From NCBI RefSeq assembly GCF_902497855.1, contig NZ_CABVHU010000001.1, positions 1 through 64,000 on the forward strand: 64,000 nucleotides of DNA. Direction: 5' to 3'. The notes under the pieces are model-generated. The model worked only from the letters and a program-made list of their open reading frames with translations. It was not told the origin of the DNA and ran no database searches. How positions within the stretch are numbered: position 1 is the stretch's first letter; each line of letters starts with the position of its first letter. The position numbers and the translations under genes were made by a program. Below are positions 27,891 through 36,009 of the stretch, one piece after another. Origin of the DNA: Pseudomonas fluorescens (GTDB lineage: Bacteria; Pseudomonadota; Gammaproteobacteria; Pseudomonadales; Pseudomonadaceae).

Positions 27891-29491
27891 TCGATCAACG
27901 TAAAGTGACACGACGCACGTTGCTGCGCTGGATCGGCAACACCGCCGGTGCGGCCGCGATGTACCAGGCCATGAGCGCCTTGAGTTTTGCCGGTGAGTCG
28001 ACGTATACCGGCGACTTCAAGCTGAGCCAGGCGCCAAAAGGCACGACGGTACTGGTCTTGGGCGCGGGTCTGGCAGGCATGACGGCGGCTTATGAACTGC
28101 GCAAGGCGGGGTACAAGGTCAAAGTGCTGGAGTACAACGCCAAGGCCGGCGGTCGCTGTTGGACCCTGCGTGGGGGCGATCGCTTCACCGAATTGGGTGG
28201 CGCCGTTCAGACCTGCCAATTTGATCAGGGGCTTTATTTCAATCCGGGGCCTTGGCGAATTCCCTACCATCACCATGCCATTCTGGATTACTGCAAGCAA
28301 TTCGAGGTCAAACTCGAGCCCTTCGTACAGGTCAACCATAACGCTCTGGTGCACAACAGTCAGGCGTTCGGCGGCAAACCCAAACGCTATCGCGAAGTCC
28401 AGGCCGATTACCAGGGGCATATTGCCGAGCTGCTGAGCAAGGCGGTCAACCAGGGGGCGCTGGATCAGGAAGTCACTGCCCAAGACCGGCAAAAACTCCT
28501 GGAAAGCCTGCGTGTATGGGCCGGGCTTGGTGCGGGCAATGAGTACCGGAAATCGTCGAACACCAGCCTTCGTCGCGGCTTTGCCGTGGATGCCGGTGGC
28601 GGCCTGATGCCTGGGGCTCAACCCTCGGAAATCATCGATCGCCAGGCGCTGCTCCAATCCGGCATGTGGCTGTACCTCATGGTCGGTCAGTTGCATGAGT
28701 TCCAGACCACGCTGTTTCAGCCAGTGGGGGGGATGGACATGATCGCCCAGGCGTTCGCTCGCCAGCTCGACGGCTTGATCCAGTTCAATAGCAAAGTCAC
28801 CCGCATCCAACAGAGCGATCAGGGCGTGACCGTCACCTGGGAAAGCAGCCAGGGCGGCCCCTCTCGCCAGGAACAAGCCGATTGGTGCGTATGCACGCTG
28901 CCGTTGTCGATCCTCAGCCAGATCCCTGTGGATTGCGGCGCGCCGATGCAGGCCGCCATTCGGGCGGTACCTTACAACGCGTCGGTCAAAATCGGCTTGC
29001 AGTTCAAAAGACGTTTCTGGGAGCAGGACGAACATATCTATGGCGGGGTGAGCTACACGGACTCACCCATGCAGCAGATCGGTTATCCCAATTGCGATTA
29101 TGGCAGTCGCGGTAAAGGCGTGGTGCTCGGGGGCTATCTCTGGGAAAACAACAACGCCTTCGAATTCACAGCAATGACGCCAGAAGAACGGATCAGGAAA
29201 TCCGTCGAATACGGCAGTCAGGTCCACCCGCAGTACCCGGTCGAATTCGACAACGGCATCGCTGTTGGCTGGCATCGCGTGCCTTGGAGCAACGGGTGCT
29301 ATGGGGCCTGGACCGAGGCTTCGCGTGCCGCCCACTACAGCCATCTGTGTCAGATCGATGGGCGCCTCGTACTGGCCGGTGAACACGCCTCGCAACTGCC
29401 CGCGTGGCAGGAGGGCGCCGTTCTCTCGGCTCAGGACGCTATCACCCGTCTGCATGCACACATTGTCGGACGCCCGACCGCACAGGCCTGA
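27887..29491 (+). CDS. Tat-exported flavin amine oxidase/dehydrogenase
   Basis: A 534-residue FAD amine oxidase of the L-amino acid oxidase/tryptophan monooxygenase type. A twin-arginine motif TRRTLLRW sits at residues 8-15. The Rossmann FAD site VLVLGAGLAGMTAAYELRKAG follows at about 55-75, with AKAGGRCWTLRGG, and the C-terminal FAD motif RLVLAGEHASQLPAWQEGAVLSAQ is intact. Tat export implies folding with FAD before transport. A c-type cytochrome gene follows 10 nt later. By analogy with NicA2 and its cytochrome CycN in P. putida, this enzyme may be a cytochrome-dependent dehydrogenase rather than an oxygen-using oxidase. Substrate not known. Confidence 0.88.
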   Translation: MIDQRKVTRRTLLRWIGNTAGAAAMYQAMSALSFAGESTYTGDFKLSQAPKGTTVLVLGAGLAGMTAAYELRKAGYKVKVLEYNAKAGGRCWTLRGGDRFTELGGAVQTCQFDQGLYFNPGPWRIPYHHHAILDYCKQFEVKLEPFVQVNHNALVHNSQAFGGKPKRYREVQADYQGHIAELLSKAVNQGALDQEVTAQDRQKLLESLRVWAGLGAGNEYRKSSNTSLRRGFAVDAGGGLMPGAQPSEIIDRQALLQSGMWLYLMVGQLHEFQTTLFQPVGGMDMIAQAFARQLDGLIQFNSKVTRIQQSDQGVTVTWESSQGGPSRQEQADWCVCTLPLSILSQIPVDCGAPMQAAIRAVPYNASVKIGLQFKRRFWEQDEHIYGGVSYTDSPMQQIGYPNCDYGSRGKGVVLGGYLWENNNAFEFTAMTPEERIRKSVEYGSQVHPQYPVEFDNGIAVGWHRVPWSNGCYGAWTEASRAAHYSHLCQIDGRLVLAGEHASQLPAWQEGAVLSAQDAITRLHAHIVGRPTAQA

Positions 29492-29501
29492 GGAGCTAAC
29501 C

Positions 29502-29897
29502 ATGAAACGATTTTATTGTGCCTCGGTGTGGGTGATTGCGTTGGCGAGCGGGCAGGCCAGTGCACTCGACCCGCAGGTGTCGATCCCTGGCAAGCATTTC
29601 GATCAGCGAGAGGGCGAGAACCTGTTCAAGGCGATTTGCCAAGGCTGCCACATGGATCAAGGCCAAGGTGCCCGGGGTGCAGGCGCGTATCCGGCCCTGG
29701 CCAACAATCCGCGCTTATCGGCAGACGCCTATCCGGTGTTCATGGTGGCTCAAGGGCAGGGCGGCATGCCTGCTTTCAAGGGTTTGCTGGACGATGAACA
29801 GATCGCGGCGGTGGTGACCTACATCCGCACCCACAACGGTAATGCATTCAATGAACCGGTCAATATGGCAACGGTAAAAGCATTGACCGGCCGATGA
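29502..29897 (+). CDS. Periplasmic c-type cytochrome, likely electron acceptor of the amine oxidase
   Basis: A 131-residue single-haem class I cytochrome c. Signal peptide ends near GQASA. The haem motif CQGCH is at residues 46-50 and the likely axial ligand is Met89 in GQGGMPAF. AGGAG precedes the ATG by 6 nt. Embedded between a Tat-exported flavoenzyme and an exported RidA, it should take electrons from the amine oxidase and pass them to the respiratory chain. Its stop overlaps an in-frame ATG of the RidA gene as ATGA. Confidence 0.88.
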   Translation: MKRFYCASVWVIALASGQASALDPQVSIPGKHFDQREGENLFKAICQGCHMDQGQGARGAGAYPALANNPRLSADAYPVFMVAQGQGGMPAFKGLLDDEQIAAVVTYIRTHNGNAFNEPVNMATVKALTGR

Positions 29898-29926
29898 GTT
29901 TTCCCATTCTTAGTAGAGAAATGTTG

Positions 29927-30433
29927 ATGCCTCGTTCTTTCGTCAATCCGGCACTCGCCGCCAGTCTTGGAATCTTTATGCTGCTCGCTCAAGCCAATGC
30001 CAGTGAAGTGATCCGTCACAAAATTCCAGGGACCGATTTCCCGGTCGCGCTGGCCATCGAGATTCCGGCAAACGCTACGCTGGTGAATTTCAGTGGTGCG
30101 GTGCCGTCGGTGATCCACGCCAATCAGGACAAAACCAGTGTCGCCGCCTATGGTGACACCCAGGCCCAGACGGTCAATGTCCTGCAGGGTATCGAGCAAT
30201 CGCTGAAGAGCCTTGGCATGGGCATGCGTGATGTGGTGAAAATGCAGGTGTACCTGGTGGGGGATCCGGCGAAGCAAGGCCACATGGATTTTGCCGGTTT
30301 CATGCAAGGTTACACTCGGTTTTTCGGCACGGCGCAACAACCGCTGCTGCCCACTCGCTCAGTGTTTCAGGTGGCCGGTCTTGCCAATCCGGGCTACCTG
30401 GTTGAAATAGAAGTCACGGCGGTACGTCCTTGA
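29927..30433 (+). CDS. Exported RidA-family imine deaminase
   Basis: A 168-residue YjgF/YER057c/UK114 protein. A clear signal peptide MPRSFVNPALAASLGIFMLL...ANA precedes the RidA domain, which keeps the active-site Arg in LLPTRSVFQVAGL and the C-terminal YLVEIEVTAV strand. RidA proteins hydrolyse reactive imines or enamines to carbonyl plus ammonia. Nearly all are cytoplasmic. An exported one directly after an exported amine oxidase fits hydrolysis of its imine product. ATG 29927 is chosen for its spacing from GAGAA; ATG 29921 and ATG 29894 are in frame. Confidence 0.85.
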   Translation: MPRSFVNPALAASLGIFMLLAQANASEVIRHKIPGTDFPVALAIEIPANATLVNFSGAVPSVIHANQDKTSVAAYGDTQAQTVNVLQGIEQSLKSLGMGMRDVVKMQVYLVGDPAKQGHMDFAGFMQGYTRFFGTAQQPLLPTRSVFQVAGLANPGYLVEIEVTAVRP

Positions 30434-30449
30434 CCGACTGATACGCTAA

Positions 30450-30479
30450 AAGCGCAGCCACTGGGCTGCGCTTCTTTTC
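30450..30479 (+). terminator. Strong rho-independent terminator of the deacylase-RidA operon
   Basis: AAGCGCAGCC (30450-30459), loop ACTG, GGCTGCGCTT (30464-30473) form a perfect 10-bp stem, followed by CTTTTC. It separates the operon from the LysR gene at 30508. Confidence 0.85.
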
Positions 30480-30507
30480 AGGCATGCAAAAGGGTAAAGG
30501 CGCCATG

Positions 30508-31392
30508 AACTTACGCCGTGTCGAGTGTTTTCTCGCCGTAGTCGATTTTGGCACGGTGACCGCTGCCGCCCCGCAATTGCACATGGCGCAGCCGGCCCTG
30601 AGTCGACAGATACAAAGTTTCGAAGGCGAACTGGGCTTCAAGCTTTTCGATAATCAGCGCAACCGCTTGCGGCTGACACCGGCCGGTCGCGAACTGGTGC
30701 CGTTGGCGCGGCAGCTGTTGAGCAACGCACGGTCGGTAAAAGCAGCGGCACAGAGCTGGTCCAAGGGGCATATCAAGCGTCTGCACCTGGGTGCGACGTA
30801 CGCCACGATCGCCGGGTTGATCGCGCCTTTTATCAGCACGTTGAAGGTCGAGGATCCCCTGATCCTCACCCACGAATCGTCGCATTTCGGGTTGCACGAA
30901 CTGCTTCATGGCGGGATGGACATGGTGGTCTCGCCGGTAACACCGCAGCATGATTGCGCCACTCTGCAATTAGGCCTGGTACCGCTGCGAGCCTATGTGA
31001 ACGACAGTCATCCCTGGGCTATCGAACAGTTGAGCATGGTGACGCTTGCCGAACTGGCGGCCCAACCGTTGTTATTGCCAAGCAGCTCCAGCGTCAGTCG
31101 TCTTGAGCTGGATCTGGCGATGACACGGGAAGGTCTGCGGTATTCGTCGGTGGAGGAGTGTGATCAATCACCCATCATCCAGGCGTTGGCGGCAAATGGG
31201 CGGGGAGTGGGGGTTGTCACGGATTTGCCGCGCTATGGGCTGCATGGCGTGCTGATCCAGGCATCGGCACGCACACCGGAGGTGAATCTCGGGGTGACTC
31301 TGCATGCCGCGTGGGATCGTCAGCATTACAGCACCCTGACCCTGGAAAGCCTGGCGCAGCGCCTCAAGGATTTTTTGCATAGCACCTATTAG
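30508..31392 (+). CDS. LysR-type regulator, candidate regulator of the amine operons
   Basis: A 294-residue LTTR. The winged HTH spans residues 1-60 (MNLRRVECFLAVVDFGTVTAAAPQLHMAQPALSRQIQSFEGELGFKLF) and the LysR_substrate effector domain fills the rest. ATG 30508 is used; an upstream ATG at 30484 adds eight residues that homologues lack. It is downstream of the RidA terminator in the same direction. It is the nearest candidate to bind the motif shared by 18909-18932 and 22279-22302, which is inference only. Confidence 0.88.
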   Translation, partial: NLRRVECFLAVVDFGTVTAAAPQLHMAQPALSRQIQSFEGELGFKLFDNQRNRLRLTPAGRELVPLARQLLSNARSVKAAAQSWSKGHIKRLHLGATYATIAGLIAPFISTLKVEDPLILTHESSHFGLHELLHGGMDMVVSPVTPQHDCATLQLGLVPLRAYVNDSHPWAIEQLSMVTLAELAAQPLLLPSSSSVSRLELDLAMTREGLRYSSVEECDQSPIIQALAANGRGVGVVTDLPRYGLHGVLIQASARTPEVNLGVTLHAAWDRQHYSTLTLESLAQRLKDFLHSTY

Positions 31393-31455
31393 CTCCTTGC
31401 AGGGTTGTCGTAAGGCGAAACCATACAGGCCGCGCATCTCGACATGCACCAATGG

Positions 31456-31477
31456 ATTGTTCACTAAACCGAACAAT
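31456..31477 (+). promoter_or_regulatory. Inverted repeat upstream of mmsA (LTTR-type site, copy A)
   Basis: ATTGTTC-N8-GAACAAT is a perfect 7-bp inverted repeat 89 bp before the mmsA start. The same 7-8-7 layout, ATTGTTT-N8-GAACAAT, occurs at 34825-34846 before the second LysR gene, and both are followed by CAA and a TCA. Confidence 0.6.
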
Positions 31478-31565
31478 CAATTCACATTATTGCCGTAGTC
31501 AAGGCGATAACCGCTGCCTACTGTGGAGGTGAAATTCAGATTCCTTCACCGCAGCGAGACCTGAC

Positions 31566-33089
31566 ATGAGCAACGTTAGCGACAACAAAGAAATTGCCCA
31601 GTACATCCACGGCGTCCACGTCGTCGGCAGCGGTGTGCGCACTCAACCCGTCTACAACCCGGCCACCGGCGCAGTCAGCAACCATGTGCGCCTGGGCAAC
31701 TCGCAGGACGTGGATGCCGCAGTGGCTTCCGCCGAGGCTGCCTTTCCCGCCTGGTCGAACACGCCGCCCATTCGCCGGGCCCGGGTATTGTTCAAATTTC
31801 TGGAACTGTTGAACCAGCACAAAGACGAACTGGCGCACCTGATCACTGCCGAACATGGCAAGGTCTTCACCGATGCCCAGGGCGAAGTGGCCCGTGGCAT
31901 CGACATCGTTGAGTTCTCTTGCGGCATTCCGCAGTTGCTCAAGGGCGACTTCTCCGATCAGGTGTCCACCAACATGGACAACTGGACGCTGCGCCAACCC
32001 CTGGGTGTCGTCGCCGGCATCACGCCGTTCAACTTTCCGGTGATGGTCCCGATGTGGATGTTCCCGGTGGCGATCGCGGCGGGCAACACCTTCATTCTCA
32101 AGCCAAGCCCGACCGATCCGAGTGCCAGCCTGTTCATGGCGGATTTGCTGAAACAGGCCGGTCTGCCTGACGGCGTGTTCAACGTGGTGCAAGGCGACAA
32201 AGAGGCGGTCGATGCGCTGCTGGTCCACCCGGATGTGAAAGCGGTGTCCTTCGTCGGCTCCACGCCGATCGCCAATTACATCTACGAGACCGGTGCTCGC
32301 CATGGCAAACGCGTGCAGGCCCTGGGCGGTGCGAAGAACCACATGGTGATCATGCCTGACGCCGACGTCGATCAAGCGGTCGACGCATTGATCGGCGCGG
32401 GCTATGGCTCGGCGGGCGAACGCTGCATGGCGATCTCGGTGGCCGTGCTGGTCGGCGACGTGGCTGACAAAGTCATGCCAAAACTGCTGGAGCGTACCAA
32501 GGCGTTGAAGGTCCTCAACGGCAGCAACCTGGCGGCTGAAATGGGCCCGATCGTCACGCCGGCCGCCCATGCCCGGATCACGGGCTACATCGAGCAGGGC
32601 ATCAAGGAGGGTGCGCAACTGCTGGTGGATGGTCGTCATTTCAACAGCGCGGACGCCGGCGAAGGGTGCGAAGAAGGCTTCTGGATGGGCGGCACGCTGT
32701 TCGACCATGTCACCCCGGACATGCGCATCTACAAAGAAGAAATCTTCGGCCCGGTGCTGGCCTGCGTGCGCGTGCCCGATTTCGCCACCGCGGTGCAGTT
32801 GGTCAACGACCACGAGTTCGGCAACGGCGTGGCCTGCTTCACCCGCGATGGCAACGTGGCGCGCGAATTCAGCCGTCGCATCCAGGTCGGCATGGTCGGC
32901 ATCAACGTGCCCATCCCGGTACCCATGGCCTGGCATGGCTTTGGCGGCTGGAAGAAGAGCCTGTTCGGTGACATGCATGCGTATGGGGAGGAGGGCGTGC
33001 GCTTCTACACCAAGCAAAAATCCATCATGCAGCGCTGGCCGGAAAGCATCGGCAAAGGTGCCGAGTTTGCGATGCCGACCGCGCAATAA
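31566..33089 (+). CDS. mmsA: Methylmalonate-semialdehyde dehydrogenase (CoA-acylating)
   Basis: A 507-residue ALDH-superfamily enzyme that converts methylmalonate or malonate semialdehyde to propionyl- or acetyl-CoA with NAD+ and CoA, in valine, inositol and beta-alanine breakdown. Typical features are [48 protein letters not shown], the catalytic Cys in [14 protein letters not shown], and a C-terminal [11 protein letters not shown] and WPESIG. No mmsB (3-hydroxyisobutyrate dehydrogenase) gene follows, so this is a stand-alone copy. An inverted repeat at 31456-31477 may bind its regulator. Confidence 0.92.
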   Translation: MSNVSDNKEIAQYIHGVHVVGSGVRTQPVYNPATGAVSNHVRLGNSQDVDAAVASAEAAFPAWSNTPPIRRARVLFKFLELLNQHKDELAHLITAEHGKVFTDAQGEVARGIDIVEFSCGIPQLLKGDFSDQVSTNMDNWTLRQPLGVVAGITPFNFPVMVPMWMFPVAIAAGNTFILKPSPTDPSASLFMADLLKQAGLPDGVFNVVQGDKEAVDALLVHPDVKAVSFVGSTPIANYIYETGARHGKRVQALGGAKNHMVIMPDADVDQAVDALIGAGYGSAGERCMAISVAVLVGDVADKVMPKLLERTKALKVLNGSNLAAEMGPIVTPAAHARITGYIEQGIKEGAQLLVDGRHFNSADAGEGCEEGFWMGGTLFDHVTPDMRIYKEEIFGPVLACVRVPDFATAVQLVNDHEFGNGVACFTRDGNVAREFSRRIQVGMVGINVPIPVPMAWHGFGGWKKSLFGDMHAYGEEGVRFYTKQKSIMQRWPESIGKGAEFAMPTAQ

Positions 33090-33143
33090 AACGGCTGTTT
33101 TTCAGTGCGGGGGATGCCGGTGTGAGATATCGGTTGATTAAAC

Positions 33144-33158
33144 TAGACGATCAGTCTA
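33144..33158. promoter_or_regulatory. TetR-type operator, copy 1
   Basis: TAGAC-GATCA-GTCTA is an inverted repeat with 5-bp arms, 12 bp before the TetR start, suggesting autoregulation. A copy matching at 13 of 15 positions is at 33827-33841. Confidence 0.6.
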
Positions 33159-33169
33159 ATAATCGGCCC

Positions 33170-33805
33170 ATGACCTACATGACTGCTACCCCGCGCAAGC
33201 GCGGTCGCCCGGCGAAGGCCGCAGGCGACTACCGAGAGACCCGTGAAACCCTGTGCCGTGCAGGCGTCGCCGCCTTGACGGAGAAAGGGTTTTCGGCCAC
33301 CGGCATTGACGAAATACTCAAGTCGGTCGGCGTGCCCAAAGGCTCTTTCTATCATTTCTTCGAGAGCAAGGAAGCTTACGGCAGTGAGTTGATCGCGCTG
33401 TATGCCCGTTATTTCGTGCGCAAGCTCGACCGGTTTCTGCTCGACGAGAGCCTGACTCCGCTCAAGCGCATCGAAGCCTTTTGCGAGGAAGCGGAACGCG
33501 GCATGCAGCGCTTCGAGTTCCGTCGGGGTTGCCTCGTCGGTAATTTGGGGCAGGAGATGGGTGCGCTTCCGGAGTCCTTCCGGGCACAGCTGACCGATGT
33601 GCTGCTGGACTGGGAGGCCCGGTTCGAGCGGTGCCTGGATGCAGCCAAGGCCGCCGGCGAAATCTCCACGAAGGCGGATAGCGCGCGTTTGGCGGCGTTT
33701 TTCTGGATTGGCTGGGAAGGTGCTGTGCTGCGCGCCAAGCTTGAACGCAACGGGGAGCCGTTACGGGTATTTGCAGACATGTTTTTGATGAGCCTGAGGT
33801 CTTAG
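33170..33805 (+). CDS. TetR-family regulator (AcuR-like)
   Basis: A 211-residue TetR regulator. A basic N-terminus PRKRGRPAKA is followed by the HTH (residues about 18-65: TLCRAGVAALTEKGFSATGIDEILKSVGVPKGSFYHFFESKEAYG) and a helical ligand domain with FRRGCLVGNLGQEMG. This domain pattern is seen in AcuR and relatives that sense acrylate or reactive small molecules. Operator-like repeats lie on both sides of the gene. ATG 33170 is used, with ATG 33179 as an alternative. A terminator stem overlaps its last codons. Confidence 0.88.
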   Translation: MTYMTATPRKRGRPAKAAGDYRETRETLCRAGVAALTEKGFSATGIDEILKSVGVPKGSFYHFFESKEAYGSELIALYARYFVRKLDRFLLDESLTPLKRIEAFCEEAERGMQRFEFRRGCLVGNLGQEMGALPESFRAQLTDVLLDWEARFERCLDAAKAAGEISTKADSARLAAFFWIGWEGAVLRAKLERNGEPLRVFADMFLMSLRS

Positions 33806-33818
33806 GCTCTTTTTTTTC
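33790..33818 (+). terminator. Rho-independent terminator overlapping the TetR stop codon
   Basis: GAGCCT (33790-33795), an 8-nt loop, AGGCTC (33804-33809) and a run of eight or nine T. The stem includes the TAG stop codon, so the coding end and terminator share bases. Confidence 0.8.
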
Positions 33819-33826
33819 CCAATTAA

Positions 33827-33841
33827 TATACGATCGGTCTA
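33827..33841. promoter_or_regulatory. TetR-type operator, copy 2, upstream of the broken hydratase gene
   Basis: TATACGATCGGTCTA matches the operator at 33144-33158 at 13 of 15 positions. It lies 47 bp before the hydratase remnant start, implying that gene was a target of the TetR protein before it decayed. Confidence 0.5.
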
Positions 33842-33888
33842 ATTAATATGGAAGTGTGTGCATCGTTCGTAAGAAGTGAGGCGTCGCA

Positions 33889-34264
33889 ATGAGTGAGCCC
33901 ATCGGCCGGACTCAACGGCCGTGAATTGCTCTATCCACGCGGCAAGGCGCTGGCGATGGACATGATCCTCACCGGGCGCACCATCAACGCCAGCGAAGCC
34001 AAGGCTGCCGGGCTGGTCGCCCGGGTCGCGCCTTCGGCCGATCTGCTGCAAACCGCACTGGAGGCCGCGCACACCATCGCCGGCTACAACGCCCCCGCCG
34101 TGCGAATGGCCAAGGAAGCGGTCAATCGCGCGCAGGAAGTGGGCCTGACCGAAGGCATGCTGCACGAGCGGCGATTGTTCCAGGCCGCATTCGCCACCGA
34201 CGGCCAGAAGGAAGGCATGCAGGCATTTCTCGCCAAGCGAGCCCCGGTTTTCCGCCATCGTTGA
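33889..34264 (+). pseudogene. Enoyl-CoA hydratase, internal deletion and frameshift
   Basis: Only the C-terminal part of a crotonase-family protein remains: AMDMILTGRTINASEAKAAGLVARV, then APAVRMAKEAVNRAQEVGLTEGMLHERRLF, ending AKRAPVFRHR. Intact family members have about 257 residues, so roughly the first 140, including the active site, are missing. The native-looking start ATGAGTGAGCCCATC at 33889, with GTGAGG upstream, is out of frame with the remainder and hits a stop after 11 codons. The rest is open from GTG 33893. An internal deletion joining the first few codons to the C-terminal part explains this. Confidence 0.75.
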
Positions 34265-34335
34265 AGGAGGGGTGTTTGAAGCAGGGGCAGGGGAGCAATG
34301 ATGCAATCCGCTCCCCTGCAACGCCCGTATGAGGG

Positions 34336-34725
34336 TTAGAGTTCACCCGTCAGAAACTGTGCCCGTCCATGGCCGAAACTCCAGTCGGCATCGTCGTTGA
34401 TCACAATGGACACCATCACGTCGCTTGGCTGGATGTCGCAATGGGTCTGCAGCTCCTGGGTGAGCAGCTCGTAGAACTTGATCTTCGAGGCTTCACTGCG
34501 CGGTCTGCTGGTGACGCTGACAATGACCACGTCTTTGGTTCTCGGGATATCCAACCCGGTGTCTTCGACGATCATGCGGCTGGGGCGGTGTTCATTGACG
34601 ATCTGATAACGATCACGCTCGGGCACTTCAAAAGCCACGACCATCGCACGGTGTGCCGCATCCAGTAACGCTTTGAGCTGCGTATCGTCGCGACCTTCTA
34701 CAACATCGAATTTCATCAGAGGCAT
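34336..34725 (-). CDS. Tautomerase-family protein
   Basis: A 129-residue tautomerase-superfamily protein. Starting at ATG 34725 gives MPLMKFDVVEGRDDTQLKALLDAAHRAMVVAF, placing the catalytic Pro directly after Met, as the family requires. The length is about twice the 4-oxalocrotonate tautomerase unit, as in the two-repeat Tautomerase_2 group. ATG 34734 would bury the Pro and is rejected. It is divergent from a LysR gene, with an inverted repeat between them. The substrate is unknown. Confidence 0.82.
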   Translation of the reverse strand: MPLMKFDVVEGRDDTQLKALLDAAHRAMVVAFEVPERDRYQIVNEHRPSRMIVEDTGLDIPRTKDVVIVSVTSRPRSEASKIKFYELLTQELQTHCDIQPSDVMVSIVINDDADWSFGHGRAQFLTGEL

Positions 34726-34824
34726 GGGGGTCATCTCGTGTAGGGAGGGGATGCCTGCACCGCAGGTCTTGATGCCCACACTAAGCCTTTGCTTTGTTCA
34801 TGACGAGGCGCGAAAATCGAATTA

Positions 34825-34846
34825 ATTGTTTCCCAGGGAGAACAAT
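34825..34846 (+). promoter_or_regulatory. Inverted repeat before LysR gene (LTTR-type site, copy B)
   Basis: ATTGTTT-N8-GAACAAT, ending 6 nt before the LysR start and about 100 bp from the divergent tautomerase start. The same layout occurs before mmsA. Binding here would block the LysR gene and could activate the tautomerase gene. Confidence 0.6.
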
Positions 34847-34852
34847 CAAATC

Positions 34853-35791
34853 ATGATCAAAGTGGAAGTCGAAAGGCTCTGGACCCACCTGCACTGGTTG
34901 GCGATCCTTGCCGAGCAGGGCACCTATACCGCGGCGGCGATCAGACTGGGGGTCAGCAAGTCGGCGGTGAGCCAGCGGATTGCCGAACTGGAAAAAGCCA
35001 CGGGGCTGAGCCTGGTGCTGCGCACGACACGCAGTGTGCGGTTGACCGATGCGGGCAACGCACTGGTGCGTGACGTGCGCAGTGCTTATGAACACATTGC
35101 CCGCAGTTTTTCCGATGTTCGAGACTCTGCAGGGGTGGCGCGGGGGCTCATACGGCTGACGGCTCCGGTCGCGTTCGCGCGCCAGCAACTGATTCCGGAA
35201 CTGGCCGGCTTCTTCAAGGACTATCCCGAAGTCAAAGTGCAGCTGGACGTTTCCGATCATATTTCCTCCATCGCTTCGGAGGGTTTCGATCTGGCGGTAC
35301 GGCACAGCAATCAGATCCCGGATACCCATGTCGCCTGGAAGTTGTGCGCGACGCGCTCGTTGCTGGTGGCGACCCGCAGTTATCTGGAGCAATTCGGAGA
35401 ACCTCAGCATCCGCAGGATCTGGTCGAACACAACTGCCTGTACTACCCGCGCGGCAACGATACGCCTGCCTGGGCGTTTGAAGGCCCCGCCGCCGCGCAA
35501 GTGGAGGAGAAACGGTTGACGGTTCCCATCAAAGGCAGCTTTGCCACCAACAATAGCGAAGCCTTGCGTGATGCGGCCCTGACCGATTTGGGCATCGCGC
35601 TGTTGCCCGACTTCAGCGCCCAGGCCGGGCTCAAGAGCGGAGCACTGGTGCAGGTGCTGCCCACGTGGAAATTAGTCGGGGCCTTTCCGGAAGACATTTA
35701 CCTGGTACGTCCTTATTCCGCCCATGTGCCCAGAGCGGTTTCCGTTTTTGTCGACTACCTGCGCGGGCGGTTCACCGCCGGTTTCAGCTGA
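34853..35791 (+). CDS. LysR-type regulator (CrgA/AaeR-like group)
   Basis: A 312-residue LTTR with N-terminal HTH (WLAILAEQGTYTAAAIRLGVSKSAVSQRIAELEKATGLSLVLRTTRSVRLTDAG) and a LysR_substrate domain of the CrgA type (LIRLTAPVAFARQQLIPELAGFFKDYPEVKVQLDVSDH). This group often controls a divergent single-enzyme gene, here the tautomerase. ATG 34853 is used; TTG 34826 would overlap the inverted repeat. REP elements follow the gene. Confidence 0.88.
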   Translation: MIKVEVERLWTHLHWLAILAEQGTYTAAAIRLGVSKSAVSQRIAELEKATGLSLVLRTTRSVRLTDAGNALVRDVRSAYEHIARSFSDVRDSAGVARGLIRLTAPVAFARQQLIPELAGFFKDYPEVKVQLDVSDHISSIASEGFDLAVRHSNQIPDTHVAWKLCATRSLLVATRSYLEQFGEPQHPQDLVEHNCLYYPRGNDTPAWAFEGPAAAQVEEKRLTVPIKGSFATNNSEALRDAALTDLGIALLPDFSAQAGLKSGALVQVLPTWKLVGAFPEDIYLVRPYSAHVPRAVSVFVDYLRGRFTAGFS

Positions 35792-35802
35792 CACTCGATC
35801 AC

Positions 35803-35964
35803 CTGTAGGAGCCGGCTTGCCGGCGAAGGCGGCGGACCAGTCAACATAATCGTTGAATGTGAATCGCCTTCGCTGGCAAGCCAGCTCCTACATTTGATCT
35901 TCGCCGGGCGCAGTATCCATGTCTGATCCCGAACCCCTGTAGGAGCCGGCTTGCCGGCGAAGGC
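35803..35964. repeat. Three REP elements (REPIN plus single REP)
   Basis: REP cores lie at about 35803-35830 and 35938-35964 in the same orientation, with an inverted copy at about 35864-35893 (GCTGGCAAGCCAGCTCCTACA). The first two form a REPIN; the third is a further copy. Confidence 0.88.
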
Positions 35965-36009
35965 ATCCTCAAGCGATGCAAGGCATGAGGCCGCGCGACT
36001 GAACAGCGG

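Noticed and set aside
31536..33086. Long minus-strand frame (516 codons) opposite mmsA
   Set aside because: Antisense shadow of a strongly conserved gene, with low-complexity His/Arg/Asp composition and no motif.
35803..35964. Regularly spaced repeats considered as a CRISPR array
   Set aside because: Only three units, alternating in orientation, with the known Pseudomonas REP core and no cas genes.
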